A DNA stretch of 64,000 nt from Calditrichia bacterium (GTDB taxonomy: Bacteria > Calditrichota > Calditrichia > RBG-13-44-9 > J075). Made by a program: the position numbers and the translations under genes. Positions 7,568 through 16,884 of this stretch are shown in pieces. The notes below the pieces were generated by a model. That model ran no database searches. It was not told where the DNA came from and saw only the letters and a list, made by a program, of their open reading frames with translations. The stretch lies in NCBI GenBank assembly GCA_020635015.1, contig JACKAP010000006.1, forward strand, positions 216,333 to 280,332, in the 5' to 3' direction. Each line of letters opens with the position of its first letter. The stretch's first letter is position 1.

Positions 7568-9076
7568 ATGTTGAAATCCTGTTATTTTTGGTTGCTGTTA
7601 CTGGTCGGTCAGGCCATGCTTGGCCAGTCGGCGATACAGCTTCAGGGCCAGGCGCTGGAAGTGCTTTCCAGCCAGACGGAGGACCTCGAAGGTTTCCTGT
7701 TTAAACCGCAGTTCTCGCCCTATCCATCCCAGGTCTTCTCGTTTGTGCGGCAGGTGGAAGCGGCAGACGAAAGCCGTTATTTATACATCTACGACCTGGC
7801 GGCAAAAAGCTTGATCGAAGTGCGGACCGTGACGCCGAATACCGGTCTGACTGCTCCGGTGGAGGACAGTCTCTATCAAACCGTGGTGTTCAACGAGCAC
7901 CTCGACTGGCGGCCGGTGCTGGATGAGCAGGAGCGCCAATGGTTTGCCTTCGTCAGCAATGGCACGGAAAACAATCGGGATATCTATATCGGTTTTGCCG
8001 GAGGGAGCAATTACATTCGCCTGACCAACAATCCGGCGGTCGATACAGCACCGAAGTGGTCGCCGGACGGCAATTCGATCGCCTTTATCTCCCGGCGCAG
8101 CGGCAATGGCGATATTTACCTGGTCGCCGATGTCGATAAAATTATCTCAGAAGTCAATCGCGACCCGGCCCGTTTCCGGCTGGTGCAGTTGACCGACACC
8201 CCACTGGAAGAGCGGCATCTCGACTGGAATCCGGACCCGGCCTCCCAACTGCTGGCATATAGCAAACTGGTGCGTTTTCCCGGGCGCCAGGTGGCGACAT
8301 TCCAGATCCGCATTATGGATCTGAGCCGGGCGCCGCTGGACCGGGAATATGCGGTCACCAACGATCCCCTGACCAATTATACCCGCCCCCGCTGGGATCC
8401 GCAGTCCGGTTCCCGCCTGCTGTATACCGGCCAGGGAATTCTCCAGGAAGCGGAAGCCAACCTCTACGTGTCGGAAATGGCCCGGGATGCAAACGGCCGC
8501 ATCGCCAATAAGGTGCTGGAAGATTACCGCACCGAGGTATTCACCGGAGTTCGTCTCACCAATAGCCCGGCCCTGTGGCTGGCAGGGGGAGAGGCCGTGC
8601 TTTGCCAGAAAGATAGTGTGGAGGCTGATTATCCGATTTATTCGGTGAATGTGCGTAAATGGCTGGAAAAAGAAGAGCGGGGGGTCAACGAGGCGGCAGA
8701 CCTGAACGCCCAGTTTCCCAATATCAGTGAGTTTGATGCGCGTAAGAACAATCTGATCTTTATCGATCAGGAAGAAAACGGGTCGAGAATTTATCTGGCC
8801 CAGGTCTACGGCGATGACATCCTTCCTTACAAGCTGCCCAGCTATGCACTGGAAGCCACGCGAGCGAGAACACTGGCCCAGGAAGCGCCGGCGGAACCTC
8901 CGGTTGTGACTGGCGGTGGTGGCGGCAATGGCAAATACCTGGTCGGTGGCGGGGCTGTGGCGGCAACCGCGGCAGTTGTGGCGTATTTCCTGCTGAAAGG
9001 CAATGGTAACGGAAACGGAGATATTCAAACGATACCGATCGGAATGCCGCCCAGCGCACCCGGCAGCGGCAATTAG
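7568..9076 (+). CDS. secreted/membrane PD40 beta-propeller protein
   Basis: A 502-residue protein with an N-terminal signal peptide (CYFWLLLLVGQAMLGQ). It carries TolB-like PD40/WD40-type propeller repeats, seen as APKWSPDGNSIAFISRRSGNGD and related blades such as LDWNPDPASQLLAYSK and RPRWDPQSGSRLLYT. Near the C-terminus a Gly-rich linker leads into a hydrophobic segment (YLVGGGAVAATAAVVAYFLL) and a low-complexity GNGNG tail. It is probably anchored in the inner or outer membrane with the propeller in the periplasm. Only 96 bases separate it from the large ASH-repeat gene, so the two are likely co-transcribed and may act together at the cell surface. No enzyme motif is visible; a binding or scaffold role is inferred. 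Confidence 0.75.
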   Translation: MLKSCYFWLLLLVGQAMLGQSAIQLQGQALEVLSSQTEDLEGFLFKPQFSPYPSQVFSFVRQVEAADESRYLYIYDLAAKSLIEVRTVTPNTGLTAPVEDSLYQTVVFNEHLDWRPVLDEQERQWFAFVSNGTENNRDIYIGFAGGSNYIRLTNNPAVDTAPKWSPDGNSIAFISRRSGNGDIYLVADVDKIISEVNRDPARFRLVQLTDTPLEERHLDWNPDPASQLLAYSKLVRFPGRQVATFQIRIMDLSRAPLDREYAVTNDPLTNYTRPRWDPQSGSRLLYTGQGILQEAEANLYVSEMARDANGRIANKVLEDYRTEVFTGVRLTNSPALWLAGGEAVLCQKDSVEADYPIYSVNVRKWLEKEERGVNEAADLNAQFPNISEFDARKNNLIFIDQEENGSRIYLAQVYGDDILPYKLPSYALEATRARTLAQEAPAEPPVVTGGGGGNGKYLVGGGAVAATAAVVAYFLLKGNGNGNGDIQTIPIGMPPSAPGSGN

Positions 9077-9172
9077 CCCGGCGCTGCGCGCCATATCCAG
9101 ACGGAAGCAGGGCCGATGTGTGGGAAGATGCCTGCTGTTCGATGTACAAACCGGTTTTAGGAGACAGATCGT

Positions 9173-12100
9173 ATGCGTATAAAAAACAAACTTTTCGGGT
9201 TTTGCTTCACCATGTTGCTCAGCGTGAGTGTTTGGGCGCAGCCGCCACAAATCGCGGTCAATCCCCCCGCGCTCAATTTCGGCAGCGTGCTGGTCAATTC
9301 CGATTCGACGATGACCCTGTCGATCTCCAATACCGGCGGCTCCGATCTGGTGGTGGGAGTGATGACCATTCTGGGCGCCCATGCCAATCAGTTCCAGATT
9401 GTCAGCGGACCCACGCCACCGTTTACCATTATCCCCGGTGCCAATCCGATCCAGATCTCGGTGCGCTTCCAGCCGAGCTTTTTCGGGAATAAGTTCGCCA
9501 ATCTGCAAGTCATCAGCAACGATCCGAACCAGGATACCCTGAATGTCTTCCTCAGCGGGGTAGGGGTGGAGCCCAATATCTCCGCCAGCACCGATACGCT
9601 CGACTTCGGCAATGTTAAAGCCGGTCAGGTCGCTACTGAAAATCTGCAGATTTTCAACCTCGGCGGTGCAGATCTCCTGGTGAACAACCTGGCCATCAGC
9701 GGGGTGAATCAAAATCGGTTTTCGATCGTCAGCCCTCCCACCCTGCCCGTGACGATCCCGCCCGGCGGCACGCCCTTAACCTTGCAGATCCAGTTTGCGC
9801 CTACTGCCATGGGAGACCGGGAAGCATCCCTGGCGATAACCAGCAACGATCCGGACCAGGGACTCCTGACGGTCGAACTGCGCGGTACCGGTACCAGCCC
9901 GGCGATCGCGGTAAACCCTACTTCTCTCAATTTTGGCAATGTGTCGGTGGGGTTGGATTCGGTGATGATGCTGGAGGTGTCAAACGTCGGCAATGATGAC
10001 CTGGTTCTGAATAATTTCGCCTTTATCGGGCCGAACCTGAGTCGCTTTACCCTGGTGAATCCGCCGGCCTTTCCGGTGACGATTCCCGCCGGAACGGCAC
10101 CGCTGACACTGCAGGTGAAGTTCTCCGCGGCCAGCGTGGGGCCCAAGTCCGCCTTCCTCTTGCTGTTTAATAATACCGCCAATCAAAATCCCCTGAACGT
10201 CCCGCTGACCGCCACCGGGGTGGTATCGGACATTGCGGTATCCGACACCCTGCTCGATTTCGGCACGACCCTGGTGGGTTCTGAGGAACGCCTTAATTTG
10301 ATTATCGAAAATGTCGGTGTGGGCAAGCTGGTGGTTGACAGTCTGAGCATCACCGGCGTGGATCTGAGCCAATTTGCCATCACCAGCGCGCCGCAAACCC
10401 CCTTCTCGATTGCCGGGGGCGGCGGCTCGGTGACCGTGGAGCTGGCTTTCTCTCCGACGTCTACCGGGGTCAAAAATGCGTTCATGTTTATCCTCAGTAA
10501 TGACCCCGATGAAAATCCGCTGTTTATTGCCTTGACGGGCGAGGGGGTGGAGCCGAATATTATTTCCACCCGCAGCAATCTGAATTTCGGCAATCTCCTG
10601 GTGGGGTCTGACGGCGTGCTCAGTTTTTACCTGAAGAACACCGGTGACGCCGACCTGATTGTCAGCAATACCAACATTACTGGGACCAACGCCAGTCAGT
10701 TTACGGTAGAGCAGATCGTGCCGCCCCTGCCGCTTACGATTCCGGTAGGGAACGATTCTGCATTAGTTAGCGTGGCGTTTGCCCCGACCTCCGTCGGCGC
10801 TAAGGAGGCGGTGCTGGAGATCGTCAGCAATGACCCGGATGAAAATCCCCTGGAAATACCATTGTTTGGCGCCGGGGTGCTGCCGGAGATCAGCGCCGCG
10901 CCTAATCCGCTGTCCTTCGGCAGTGTGCTGGTGGGTGAAGATTCGCTGCAGGTGCTGACCATTCGCAACTTGGGCGGTGCACCGCTCACAATCAGCGGCG
11001 CTGCCCTGGTCGGCACCCATGCCTCCCGGTTCGGTGTGTTGAATCCTCCGGAATTTCCGGTGGTGCTCCCGCCCAGCGGCGGCAGCTTTACGGTGAATAT
11101 ACGCTTTGCACCCGATTCGGTGGGCGTCAAGACTGCTAGCTGGGAATTGACCAGCGATGATCCCAACCACAATCCCTTCCAGGCCGCCCTCACCGGCACC
11201 GGGATTCAACCCGGCCTTCTGGCGAGCCCGCCGGCCCTGGATTTTGACAGCGTGCGGGTGGAACAGGATTCGGTGCTGACCGTCCTGCTGTCAAATGACG
11301 GCAGCGCGACGCTGGTGATTTCCGGCGGGACAATTGCCGGAGAACATGCCGGCGATTTTTCCTTCGAAAGGGAGGTGATATACCCGATTACGATTCCTCC
11401 CGGCGCTCAGCCGGCGCCGATCAATATTCGCTTTTCCCCTGCCGACCTGGGCTTGCGCAGTGCGGTCTTTCAGGTCAGCAGCAATGATCCCGAAGACCCG
11501 CTTCAGGATGTGCCCCTGGAAGGGGTCGGGGTACTGCCGGATATTGCCGTCGCGGTGGATACGGTCGATTTCGGCCCGGTGGTGTTGACCACGGTCGATA
11601 CCATGTATTTCGATGTGATCAATGAAGGTGGTGCGGTGCTGTTGATTTCCGAAATGACGCTCCGCGGCGATGATGCTGAACGGTTTGCGGTGGGGGGGAT
11701 GCCGGCCTATCCGCTGACGGTGCTTCCCGGCGATACGCTGGAGGTGCCGCTGCTGTTTGCCCCGGACAGCCTGGGTGAGAAAAATGCCGCGCTCACTATC
11801 GTCAGCGATGATCCGGATGAAACCGAACTGGTGCTGGCTCTGACCGGCAGCGGCGTATTGCCGGAGATTGCCTTCAGCGGCGATGTGCTGGCATTTGGTG
11901 TGAACCACGTCGGGGGAGCGGTGCTACTCCCGGTGAGCATTAGCAATGTGGGATTTACAGCGCTAACGGTCAATGATATCAGCCTGCTGGGCACCGATGC
12001 CGGGCAGTTTGCCCTCGTCGACACCCCGGCAACCCCGCTGGTGATCCCCGAAGGGGGCGCGCCGGTCGAGTTCTCGGTTGCCTTTTCCCCGACCAGTCGC

Positions 12101-13858
12101 GGCATCAAGATTGCTACCCTGCAAGTGAGCAGCAATGATCCCGATGATTCTCCCTTTAACATCTCCCTGAGCGGCCGGGGCGTGGCGGCGCCGGCTTTTG
12201 CCAACATTCTGCTGGGTGATGTACTATATAATACCGATGTGCCGGTCAGCGTCTCGGTGACGGCGGATACCACCATCGAATCCGTGCTGATGTGGTTCGC
12301 TGCGCCGGATCAACCGTTCGGGAGCGCCGATACGCTCACGACTGCCGGTGACGGGGTTTACAGCGGTACCATTGCCGCCGCCGCGGTGGGCGCTACCGGG
12401 CTGCGCGTGAAGTTTGAGGTGACCGATCACTTCTCGATCACCACCAGCGAGACCCGCTACCCGGCGGTGACCGTGCCGGAAAATGCCTTGACGTACGGCT
12501 TTGACAGCAATCAGCGCAATCGTTGGCAAATGTTTTCCCTGCCCTATCAACTTAGCGAAAGCAACAGCGCGATCGCTTCCGTGCTGGCCGATCTCGGGAG
12601 CGAAGGCGATTATGCCTGGCGGATCTATCGCAGTGATTCCAGCGGGGTTAATTCCAATTATTACAACAGTGAAGCGCTGGCCACCCGCGGTTCCTATGGC
12701 CGTTTTGAGCCGGGCAATGCCTTCTGGCTCTACGTGCGGGATGACAACCAGGGACGGGTGCCGGCTTATGAAATTACGTTCCCCGAGATGAACACCCTGC
12801 CGGTCGATACCTTCGGGTACCGCCTGCAGCCGGGCTGGAACCAGGTCGGTTCTCCTTTTGCTTTCGAGATCGAATGGGACCAGGTGGTGTCTGAGCAAAA
12901 AGATTCCCTGGAAGTCTTTAGTTGGGGCGGCCAAAGCTGGGGCGATAACCTCGCCAAACTTGGCTGGACGCCGCGGGTGAACGCCAATTTTACGATGGTG
13001 CCATACGGAGGATATTATATTCACAATCGCACTTCCCAGCCGATTGATATCACTTTCCTGCCCGCCCCGCCTACCGGTACACCGGCGCAGTTTGCCAAGA
13101 CAAGCAGTGAGGAGGGCTGGCAGATTGAGCTGGTGGCGGAGACCGCCCGCAGTTTCGATGTCAATATCGCCGGGATGAACAGCGCCGCCCGCGCCGGTAA
13201 GGACCGGCTCGACTATCCTAACCCTCCGTCGGTGGAAACGGAATTTGTATCGCTGCACTTCCGCCGCGACTGGACCGGGGTGGAGGCGCAGTACAGCAGC
13301 GATTTCCGGCCGTTGAATCCGGAGGGGGATGTGTGGTATTTTACGGTCAACAGCGCCCGCCGCCAGGTCGAATTTTATCTGAAAGGAATGGATGCGCTGC
13401 CCGGACATTTTGTCACCACGGTGTTTGACGCTAAATACCGGGTACGCTACGATTTACGGGCGTTCGAGAACGTGACTCTGCGCGATCTTTCTCCCGGCGA
13501 GGAAAACCGTTTTGTGCTGCTGGCGGGAACGGCAGATTTCGTTGAGAACGCCCTGGAAAATGTCGAGATTTTCCGCCCGGCAGATTTCCAATTGCTGCAA
13601 AACTATCCCAATCCCTTCAACCCGGAAACCTTTATCCGCTATCAACTGGCGGTGAGCGGGCAAATCCGGATCGATGTTTTCAACGTATTGGGACAGCGGG
13701 TCAATACCCTGGCCAACGGCTTCCAGGAGGCCGGGTATTATGAGCTGCGCTGGGACGGCCGTGACGCCGCCGGTATGGAGGCCGGCAGCGGGGTGTACTT
13801 CTACCGGCTGAAAGCCGGCAACTTCACCCAAACCAAGAAAATGCTCAAACTGAAATAG
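9173..13858 (+). CDS. ASH-repeat (choice-of-anchor D) surface protein with T9SS sorting domain
   Basis: A 1561-residue exported protein. A signal peptide (about 1-23) is followed by nine tandem ASPM-SPD-2-Hydin type Ig-like domains of about 107 residues. Each opens with a variant of [DENQ]IAV..LNFG.V.VG.DS and contains [NS]DPD..P near its end. After them come an Ig-like domain starting near LLGDVLYNTDVPV, a region with two FSLPYQL / RLQPGWNQVGSPF modules, and a C-terminal type IX secretion sorting domain. The sorting domain shows NYPNPFNPETFIRYQL, then VFNVLGQRV and GVYFYRLKAG, ending in Lys-rich MLKLK. T9SS cargo is secreted across the outer membrane and its sorting domain removed or anchored. 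Start ATG 9173 has GGAG upstream. Adhesive or structural surface role inferred. Confidence 0.9.
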   Translation: MRIKNKLFGFCFTMLLSVSVWAQPPQIAVNPPALNFGSVLVNSDSTMTLSISNTGGSDLVVGVMTILGAHANQFQIVSGPTPPFTIIPGANPIQISVRFQPSFFGNKFANLQVISNDPNQDTLNVFLSGVGVEPNISASTDTLDFGNVKAGQVATENLQIFNLGGADLLVNNLAISGVNQNRFSIVSPPTLPVTIPPGGTPLTLQIQFAPTAMGDREASLAITSNDPDQGLLTVELRGTGTSPAIAVNPTSLNFGNVSVGLDSVMMLEVSNVGNDDLVLNNFAFIGPNLSRFTLVNPPAFPVTIPAGTAPLTLQVKFSAASVGPKSAFLLLFNNTANQNPLNVPLTATGVVSDIAVSDTLLDFGTTLVGSEERLNLIIENVGVGKLVVDSLSITGVDLSQFAITSAPQTPFSIAGGGGSVTVELAFSPTSTGVKNAFMFILSNDPDENPLFIALTGEGVEPNIISTRSNLNFGNLLVGSDGVLSFYLKNTGDADLIVSNTNITGTNASQFTVEQIVPPLPLTIPVGNDSALVSVAFAPTSVGAKEAVLEIVSNDPDENPLEIPLFGAGVLPEISAAPNPLSFGSVLVGEDSLQVLTIRNLGGAPLTISGAALVGTHASRFGVLNPPEFPVVLPPSGGSFTVNIRFAPDSVGVKTASWELTSDDPNHNPFQAALTGTGIQPGLLASPPALDFDSVRVEQDSVLTVLLSNDGSATLVISGGTIAGEHAGDFSFEREVIYPITIPPGAQPAPINIRFSPADLGLRSAVFQVSSNDPEDPLQDVPLEGVGVLPDIAVAVDTVDFGPVVLTTVDTMYFDVINEGGAVLLISEMTLRGDDAERFAVGGMPAYPLTVLPGDTLEVPLLFAPDSLGEKNAALTIVSDDPDETELVLALTGSGVLPEIAFSGDVLAFGVNHVGGAVLLPVSISNVGFTALTVNDISLLGTDAGQFALVDTPATPLVIPEGGAPVEFSVAFSPTSRGIKIATLQVSSNDPDDSPFNISLSGRGVAAPAFANILLGDVLYNTDVPVSVSVTADTTIESVLMWFAAPDQPFGSADTLTTAGDGVYSGTIAAAAVGATGLRVKFEVTDHFSITTSETRYPAVTVPENALTYGFDSNQRNRWQMFSLPYQLSESNSAIASVLADLGSEGDYAWRIYRSDSSGVNSNYYNSEALATRGSYGRFEPGNAFWLYVRDDNQGRVPAYEITFPEMNTLPVDTFGYRLQPGWNQVGSPFAFEIEWDQVVSEQKDSLEVFSWGGQSWGDNLAKLGWTPRVNANFTMVPYGGYYIHNRTSQPIDITFLPAPPTGTPAQFAKTSSEEGWQIELVAETARSFDVNIAGMNSAARAGKDRLDYPNPPSVETEFVSLHFRRDWTGVEAQYSSDFRPLNPEGDVWYFTVNSARRQVEFYLKGMDALPGHFVTTVFDAKYRVRYDLRAFENVTLRDLSPGEENRFVLLAGTADFVENALENVEIFRPADFQLLQNYPNPFNPETFIRYQLAVSGQIRIDVFNVLGQRVNTLANGFQEAGYYELRWDGRDAAGMEAGSGVYFYRLKAGNFTQTKKMLKLK

Positions 13859-13898
13859 TATGGTATGCCCCAAACTGCGGGGCATGCCATACTATTTT
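13857..13898 (+). terminator. hairpin terminator after the ASH-repeat gene
   Basis: The arms AGTATGGTATGCCCC (13857-13871) and GGGGCATGCCATACT (13879-13893) pair with a single G-T mismatch and are followed by ATTTTCT. The left arm overlaps the last bases of the stop codon. It is a likely intrinsic terminator and shares its core with the hairpin at 5483-5520. Confidence 0.75.
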
Positions 13899-13958
13899 CT
13901 CCGGTAGCGAGATGTCCTGGTATTCTGCAGTTGTATCCAAATTGAGTGTAAGTGTATA

Positions 13959-14033
13959 ATTAGCCTACAGGAAGAAAAGGCGCTGCGTGCCCGTCGTTAG
14001 GGCACGCAGCGCCTTTTCTTCCTGTAGGCTAAT
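13959..14033. repeat. perfect 34-bp hairpin followed by T-tract
   Basis: The arms at 13959-13992 and 14000-14033 are perfectly complementary over 34 bases with a 7-base loop (GTCGTTA), followed by TTTTT at 14033-14038. This is much longer than an ordinary terminator stem. The gap 13859-14158 otherwise holds only the terminator above and an AT-rich leader for the PP2C gene. Confidence 0.9.
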
Positions 14034-14158
14034 TTTTTAAAAAAAGGGAATTGAGATTCGTCACGTTTTTTGTCATATTAACAACCTACCTTGTTAACGG
14101 ACATTTTTTATTATCCGGTAGTGTATACCGTTAACCCAAAAGCTTATTTGATAACGCC

Positions 14159-16075
14159 ATGTCACTGCAACTTAAAGACCGTTTTAAAATCGACTTTGCA
14201 ACTGTTTCTGTGCAGGGCATCAAACGCCGGAGTAACAACGACAGTTACGGGAAGTTTCCGGAAGAGAACACCAGCCTGGCCATACAGAAAGGGCAGTTGT
14301 TCGTGGTGGCGGATTCGAAGTCCGGTAATCCGGGCGGCAGGGATGCCGGGAAAATGAGTGTCCGGATCGTTAAGGAAAACTATTTCACCTATCCCTCGGA
14401 AGATATCGAATTTTGCCTTCAGCGGGCTTTCGATACCGCTAACCGTCACATCTATCAGTACGCCCAGGCCAATAACCTCCACCGCAAGATTGGTGCAACC
14501 TGCTCCGCCCTGGTGCTAACCGACAAATTTGCTTATGTTGCGCATATCGGCGATTGCCGGGTTTACCGCATCAGCGTGCGCAAGATTGAACAGCTGACCC
14601 AGGATCATACCCGGGTGCTGGAAATGCTGCCCCGCCAACAAACCCGGCCCGAGGAAGCCCCCAAAACCGCCCGACGGCCGGTGTTGACCCGGGCGCTGGG
14701 GATTAAGCTGGGGATTAAGGTCGATACCGTGAACAAGGTGCCGATTCACCGCGATGAGTATTTTCTGCTCTGCACCGACGGGCTGAGCCATGTGCCTCAG
14801 GAAGAAATTCAAAATATTGTTCTGTCCAGTTCCCCCCAGCAAGCCTGTAAGAAACTCGCCGCCCTTGCCCGGCAGGCCGGAGGGCGAGATGATGTGACCA
14901 TTCAGATTGTTAAGGTGTACAACCATTTCACCGAACAGGTGGAGGTGGAGACTTACGCTCACATCGAAGATCTTTCCGCCCGCTGGAGCAATTGGCCGAT
15001 CTACATGATGCTATTGCTGCTGTTGCTGATGTTTGCTTTCCTGTTGCACGAACCTTCGCTGAACCGGGTATCGGGGATGTTCGAGAATCAAATGAGCCAA
15101 TACAGCCTGGTTAGCCTGGACCAGCGGAGCGAATCAACTGCCGAGATGATGGAAGAGCAGCAGTTGATCGAAGCGCGGGACCATCTGGAATCCAGTCGCT
15201 GGAGCCAGGCGCTGAAAATTTATAAGGCGGTGTTACGCAATGACCATACCCATCCCGAGGCCCTGGAAGGCGTTGCCTACATTGCCCGGGCCCGTAAGGA
15301 AAAAGGGGATGAATTTTACCAACAAGGTCGCTGGGCCAGTGCGCTGAAATATTACCGCCAGGCACTCTTGCTGCAGCCGGATAATATCGAATACAAACAG
15401 TTGGCATATGACTGTAATTACCGGCTGGAGCAGCAAAGCCGGCTGGCCGCTACCCAAAGCGGTTCCAGCAGTGCCAGTCGCCAGACCAGCATTAAAACCG
15501 TCGCCGATGTCAGCCGCCACACCATTCTCAACAACCATGTGAACGGCATCTTCCGCTCCCAGTGGAACATCCTGGGGCTGGATGAGGCAGAAGACTTCCG
15601 GTTTAACGGCAATACCCTGCAGTTCTATGAGAATATCCGCATCAAAAAGGCCTTCCATCAGGAGATTTATGAAGGGGTGGAAATTGAGGTGCTGGCAGAT
15701 GTGTACGGCCCCAAAAAGGGCAAATATGGGATCATCTTCGGGCACGAAACCGAAGGGGTTCAGCCCTATAAAAATTTCTTCCTCTTTTCGATTGACGGCA
15801 ACGGACGCTACACTCTGGAAGAAGTCACCGCCCGCTCCGTTAATATGCTCGCCTCAGAATACATCCGCCCGGATGTGCTGCGCAGCTATGACCAGGTGCA
15901 ACTGAAAGTGAAATCCTTCGGCAAACTGATCCTGCTCTATGCCAACGGCGAACTGTTGAAGATGGTGCCGGTGGAACGTCCCCGCGGCGGCGGCGTCGGC
16001 CTGTATGCCGATCCGAAGCTGCGTGTGGTGTTTTCCGGTCTCAAAATTGCCCCGGCGGTTTATAAACGGAAATAA
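14159..16075 (+). CDS. membrane PP2C-type phosphatase with TPR and extracytoplasmic jellyroll domain
   Basis: A 638-residue protein with an unusual layout. Residues 10-255 form a PP2C-type Ser/Thr phosphatase. It shows RRSNND (23-28), a divergent VADSKSG where the family has VADGMGG (metal Asp52 kept), HIGDCRVYR, LLCTDGLS and GGRDDVT. A single membrane helix of mostly Leu (about 282-302) follows. Next come two TPR-like repeats (about 330-400, ALKIYKAVLRNDHTHPEALEG and ALKYYRQALLLQPDN). The C-terminus is a roughly 160-residue concanavalin/DUF1080-like beta-sandwich (YGIIFGHETEG, ...GVGLYADPKLRVVFSGLKI). The phosphatase should be cytoplasmic and the jellyroll periplasmic, a receptor-like layout usually seen with Ser/Thr kinases rather than phosphatases. 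No partner kinase lies nearby. Glycan sensing is inference. Confidence 0.85.
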   Translation: MSLQLKDRFKIDFATVSVQGIKRRSNNDSYGKFPEENTSLAIQKGQLFVVADSKSGNPGGRDAGKMSVRIVKENYFTYPSEDIEFCLQRAFDTANRHIYQYAQANNLHRKIGATCSALVLTDKFAYVAHIGDCRVYRISVRKIEQLTQDHTRVLEMLPRQQTRPEEAPKTARRPVLTRALGIKLGIKVDTVNKVPIHRDEYFLLCTDGLSHVPQEEIQNIVLSSSPQQACKKLAALARQAGGRDDVTIQIVKVYNHFTEQVEVETYAHIEDLSARWSNWPIYMMLLLLLLMFAFLLHEPSLNRVSGMFENQMSQYSLVSLDQRSESTAEMMEEQQLIEARDHLESSRWSQALKIYKAVLRNDHTHPEALEGVAYIARARKEKGDEFYQQGRWASALKYYRQALLLQPDNIEYKQLAYDCNYRLEQQSRLAATQSGSSSASRQTSIKTVADVSRHTILNNHVNGIFRSQWNILGLDEAEDFRFNGNTLQFYENIRIKKAFHQEIYEGVEIEVLADVYGPKKGKYGIIFGHETEGVQPYKNFFLFSIDGNGRYTLEEVTARSVNMLASEYIRPDVLRSYDQVQLKVKSFGKLILLYANGELLKMVPVERPRGGGVGLYADPKLRVVFSGLKIAPAVYKRK

Positions 16076-16107
16076 ACTTCCGGTAATTCCCCCCCAAAAG
16101 AGATTCT

Positions 16108-16135
16108 GTAGGGAAGGGTCGCGACCCTTCCCTAC
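16108..16135. terminator. perfect 28-base palindrome between convergent genes
   Basis: GTAGGGAAGGGTCG and its exact complement form an uninterrupted 14+14 base palindrome that abuts the stop codon of the minus-strand gene at 16136. Its position between two convergent genes suits a bidirectional terminator, though no T-tract is present. Confidence 0.6.
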
Positions 16136-16579
16136 TTACTCCACCAACCGGGCATCGGTAAGGCGGTAGAACATGCCCATCGGATCGTCGCGGAGCAGTT
16201 CCAGAGTACCGCGGATTTTGATGGGATTGTACCCGAATTTAACCGCTTTCCCGGCTTTGACCTCCACCATGGTTTCCGGACCTCCGGGCATGCAGAAGTA
16301 ACATCCGGCCACCGGATTGGCGCTCAGAATAAAATTCTTCTGGGTCTGGGCCTGATCCAGGGGCATCATGTAGCCCTTCAGCGTAATCTCGGTGCCGTCG
16401 AGCGCTTCCAGGTCGCTGCCGAACTGCGGCACCAGCATCAGGTCTTTTTCGATGGTCTTAACATCTTTCAGCAGATCCCAGGAGAGCGGCTCAGCCGCAT
16501 CAGTTTTTTTATCGTCATTGGCCGGAAGCAACGTGGCCCACAGGAGCAAAAAAGCAAGCATAATAGTAATGAGGCGCAT
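16136..16579 (-). CDS. small exported DUF3299-like protein
   Basis: A 147-residue protein with a signal peptide (MRLITIMLAFLLLWATLLPA), hence periplasmic. The core GTEITLKGYMMPLDQ followed by FILSANPVAGCYFCMPGGP resembles the DUF3299 family, which has a GY-PL motif and a later Cys-containing block. The two Cys of CYFC could bind a metal or form a disulfide. The end, IKIRGTLELLRDDPMGMFYRL, also fits the family's OB-like fold. Members often sit near metal-transport or copper-related genes, but here it stands alone, convergent with the PP2C gene. Function unknown. Confidence 0.6.
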   Translation of the reverse strand: MRLITIMLAFLLLWATLLPANDDKKTDAAEPLSWDLLKDVKTIEKDLMLVPQFGSDLEALDGTEITLKGYMMPLDQAQTQKNFILSANPVAGCYFCMPGGPETMVEVKAGKAVKFGYNPIKIRGTLELLRDDPMGMFYRLTDARLVE

Positions 16580-16643
16580 GGTAATTCCTTTGGTTTCGAG
16601 CGATTGGCAGTACAGCTTGTTAACGGTTACAACCTTAGTTCCT

Positions 16644-16718
16644 TAGCCACAGAGGCACAGAGAGCACAGAGAATACAACCAATAAAAAAACTCTGTGGTC
16701 TCTGTGCCTCTGTGGCTA
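16644..16718. repeat. 28-bp inverted repeat, CACAGAGGCACAGAG type
   Basis: The arms at 16644-16671 and 16691-16718 are complementary over 28 bases with one mismatch, around an A-rich loop. The same sequence type recurs as the inner arms of the nested palindrome at 39158-39227, so it is a dispersed family. Confidence 0.9.
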
Positions 16719-16884
16719 CAAGAACGGTCCCGGATTTTCATAATAACAAAAAATCGTCGCCGGCGCAACAGACAAAGCGCCACCAATCTTGCCGCGAATT
16801 GCCGTAAAGGATTGTCTTGACGGAAAATATTCGCTATATTGGCGGCGATTTATTATAAACGTTCATCCATCGATACGGGAAGCT

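Noticed and set aside
8147..13408. Long minus-strand frames opposite the propeller and ASH-repeat genes
   Set aside because: They mirror the codon pattern of conserved plus-strand genes, and their His/Arg/Gly-rich products match no family.
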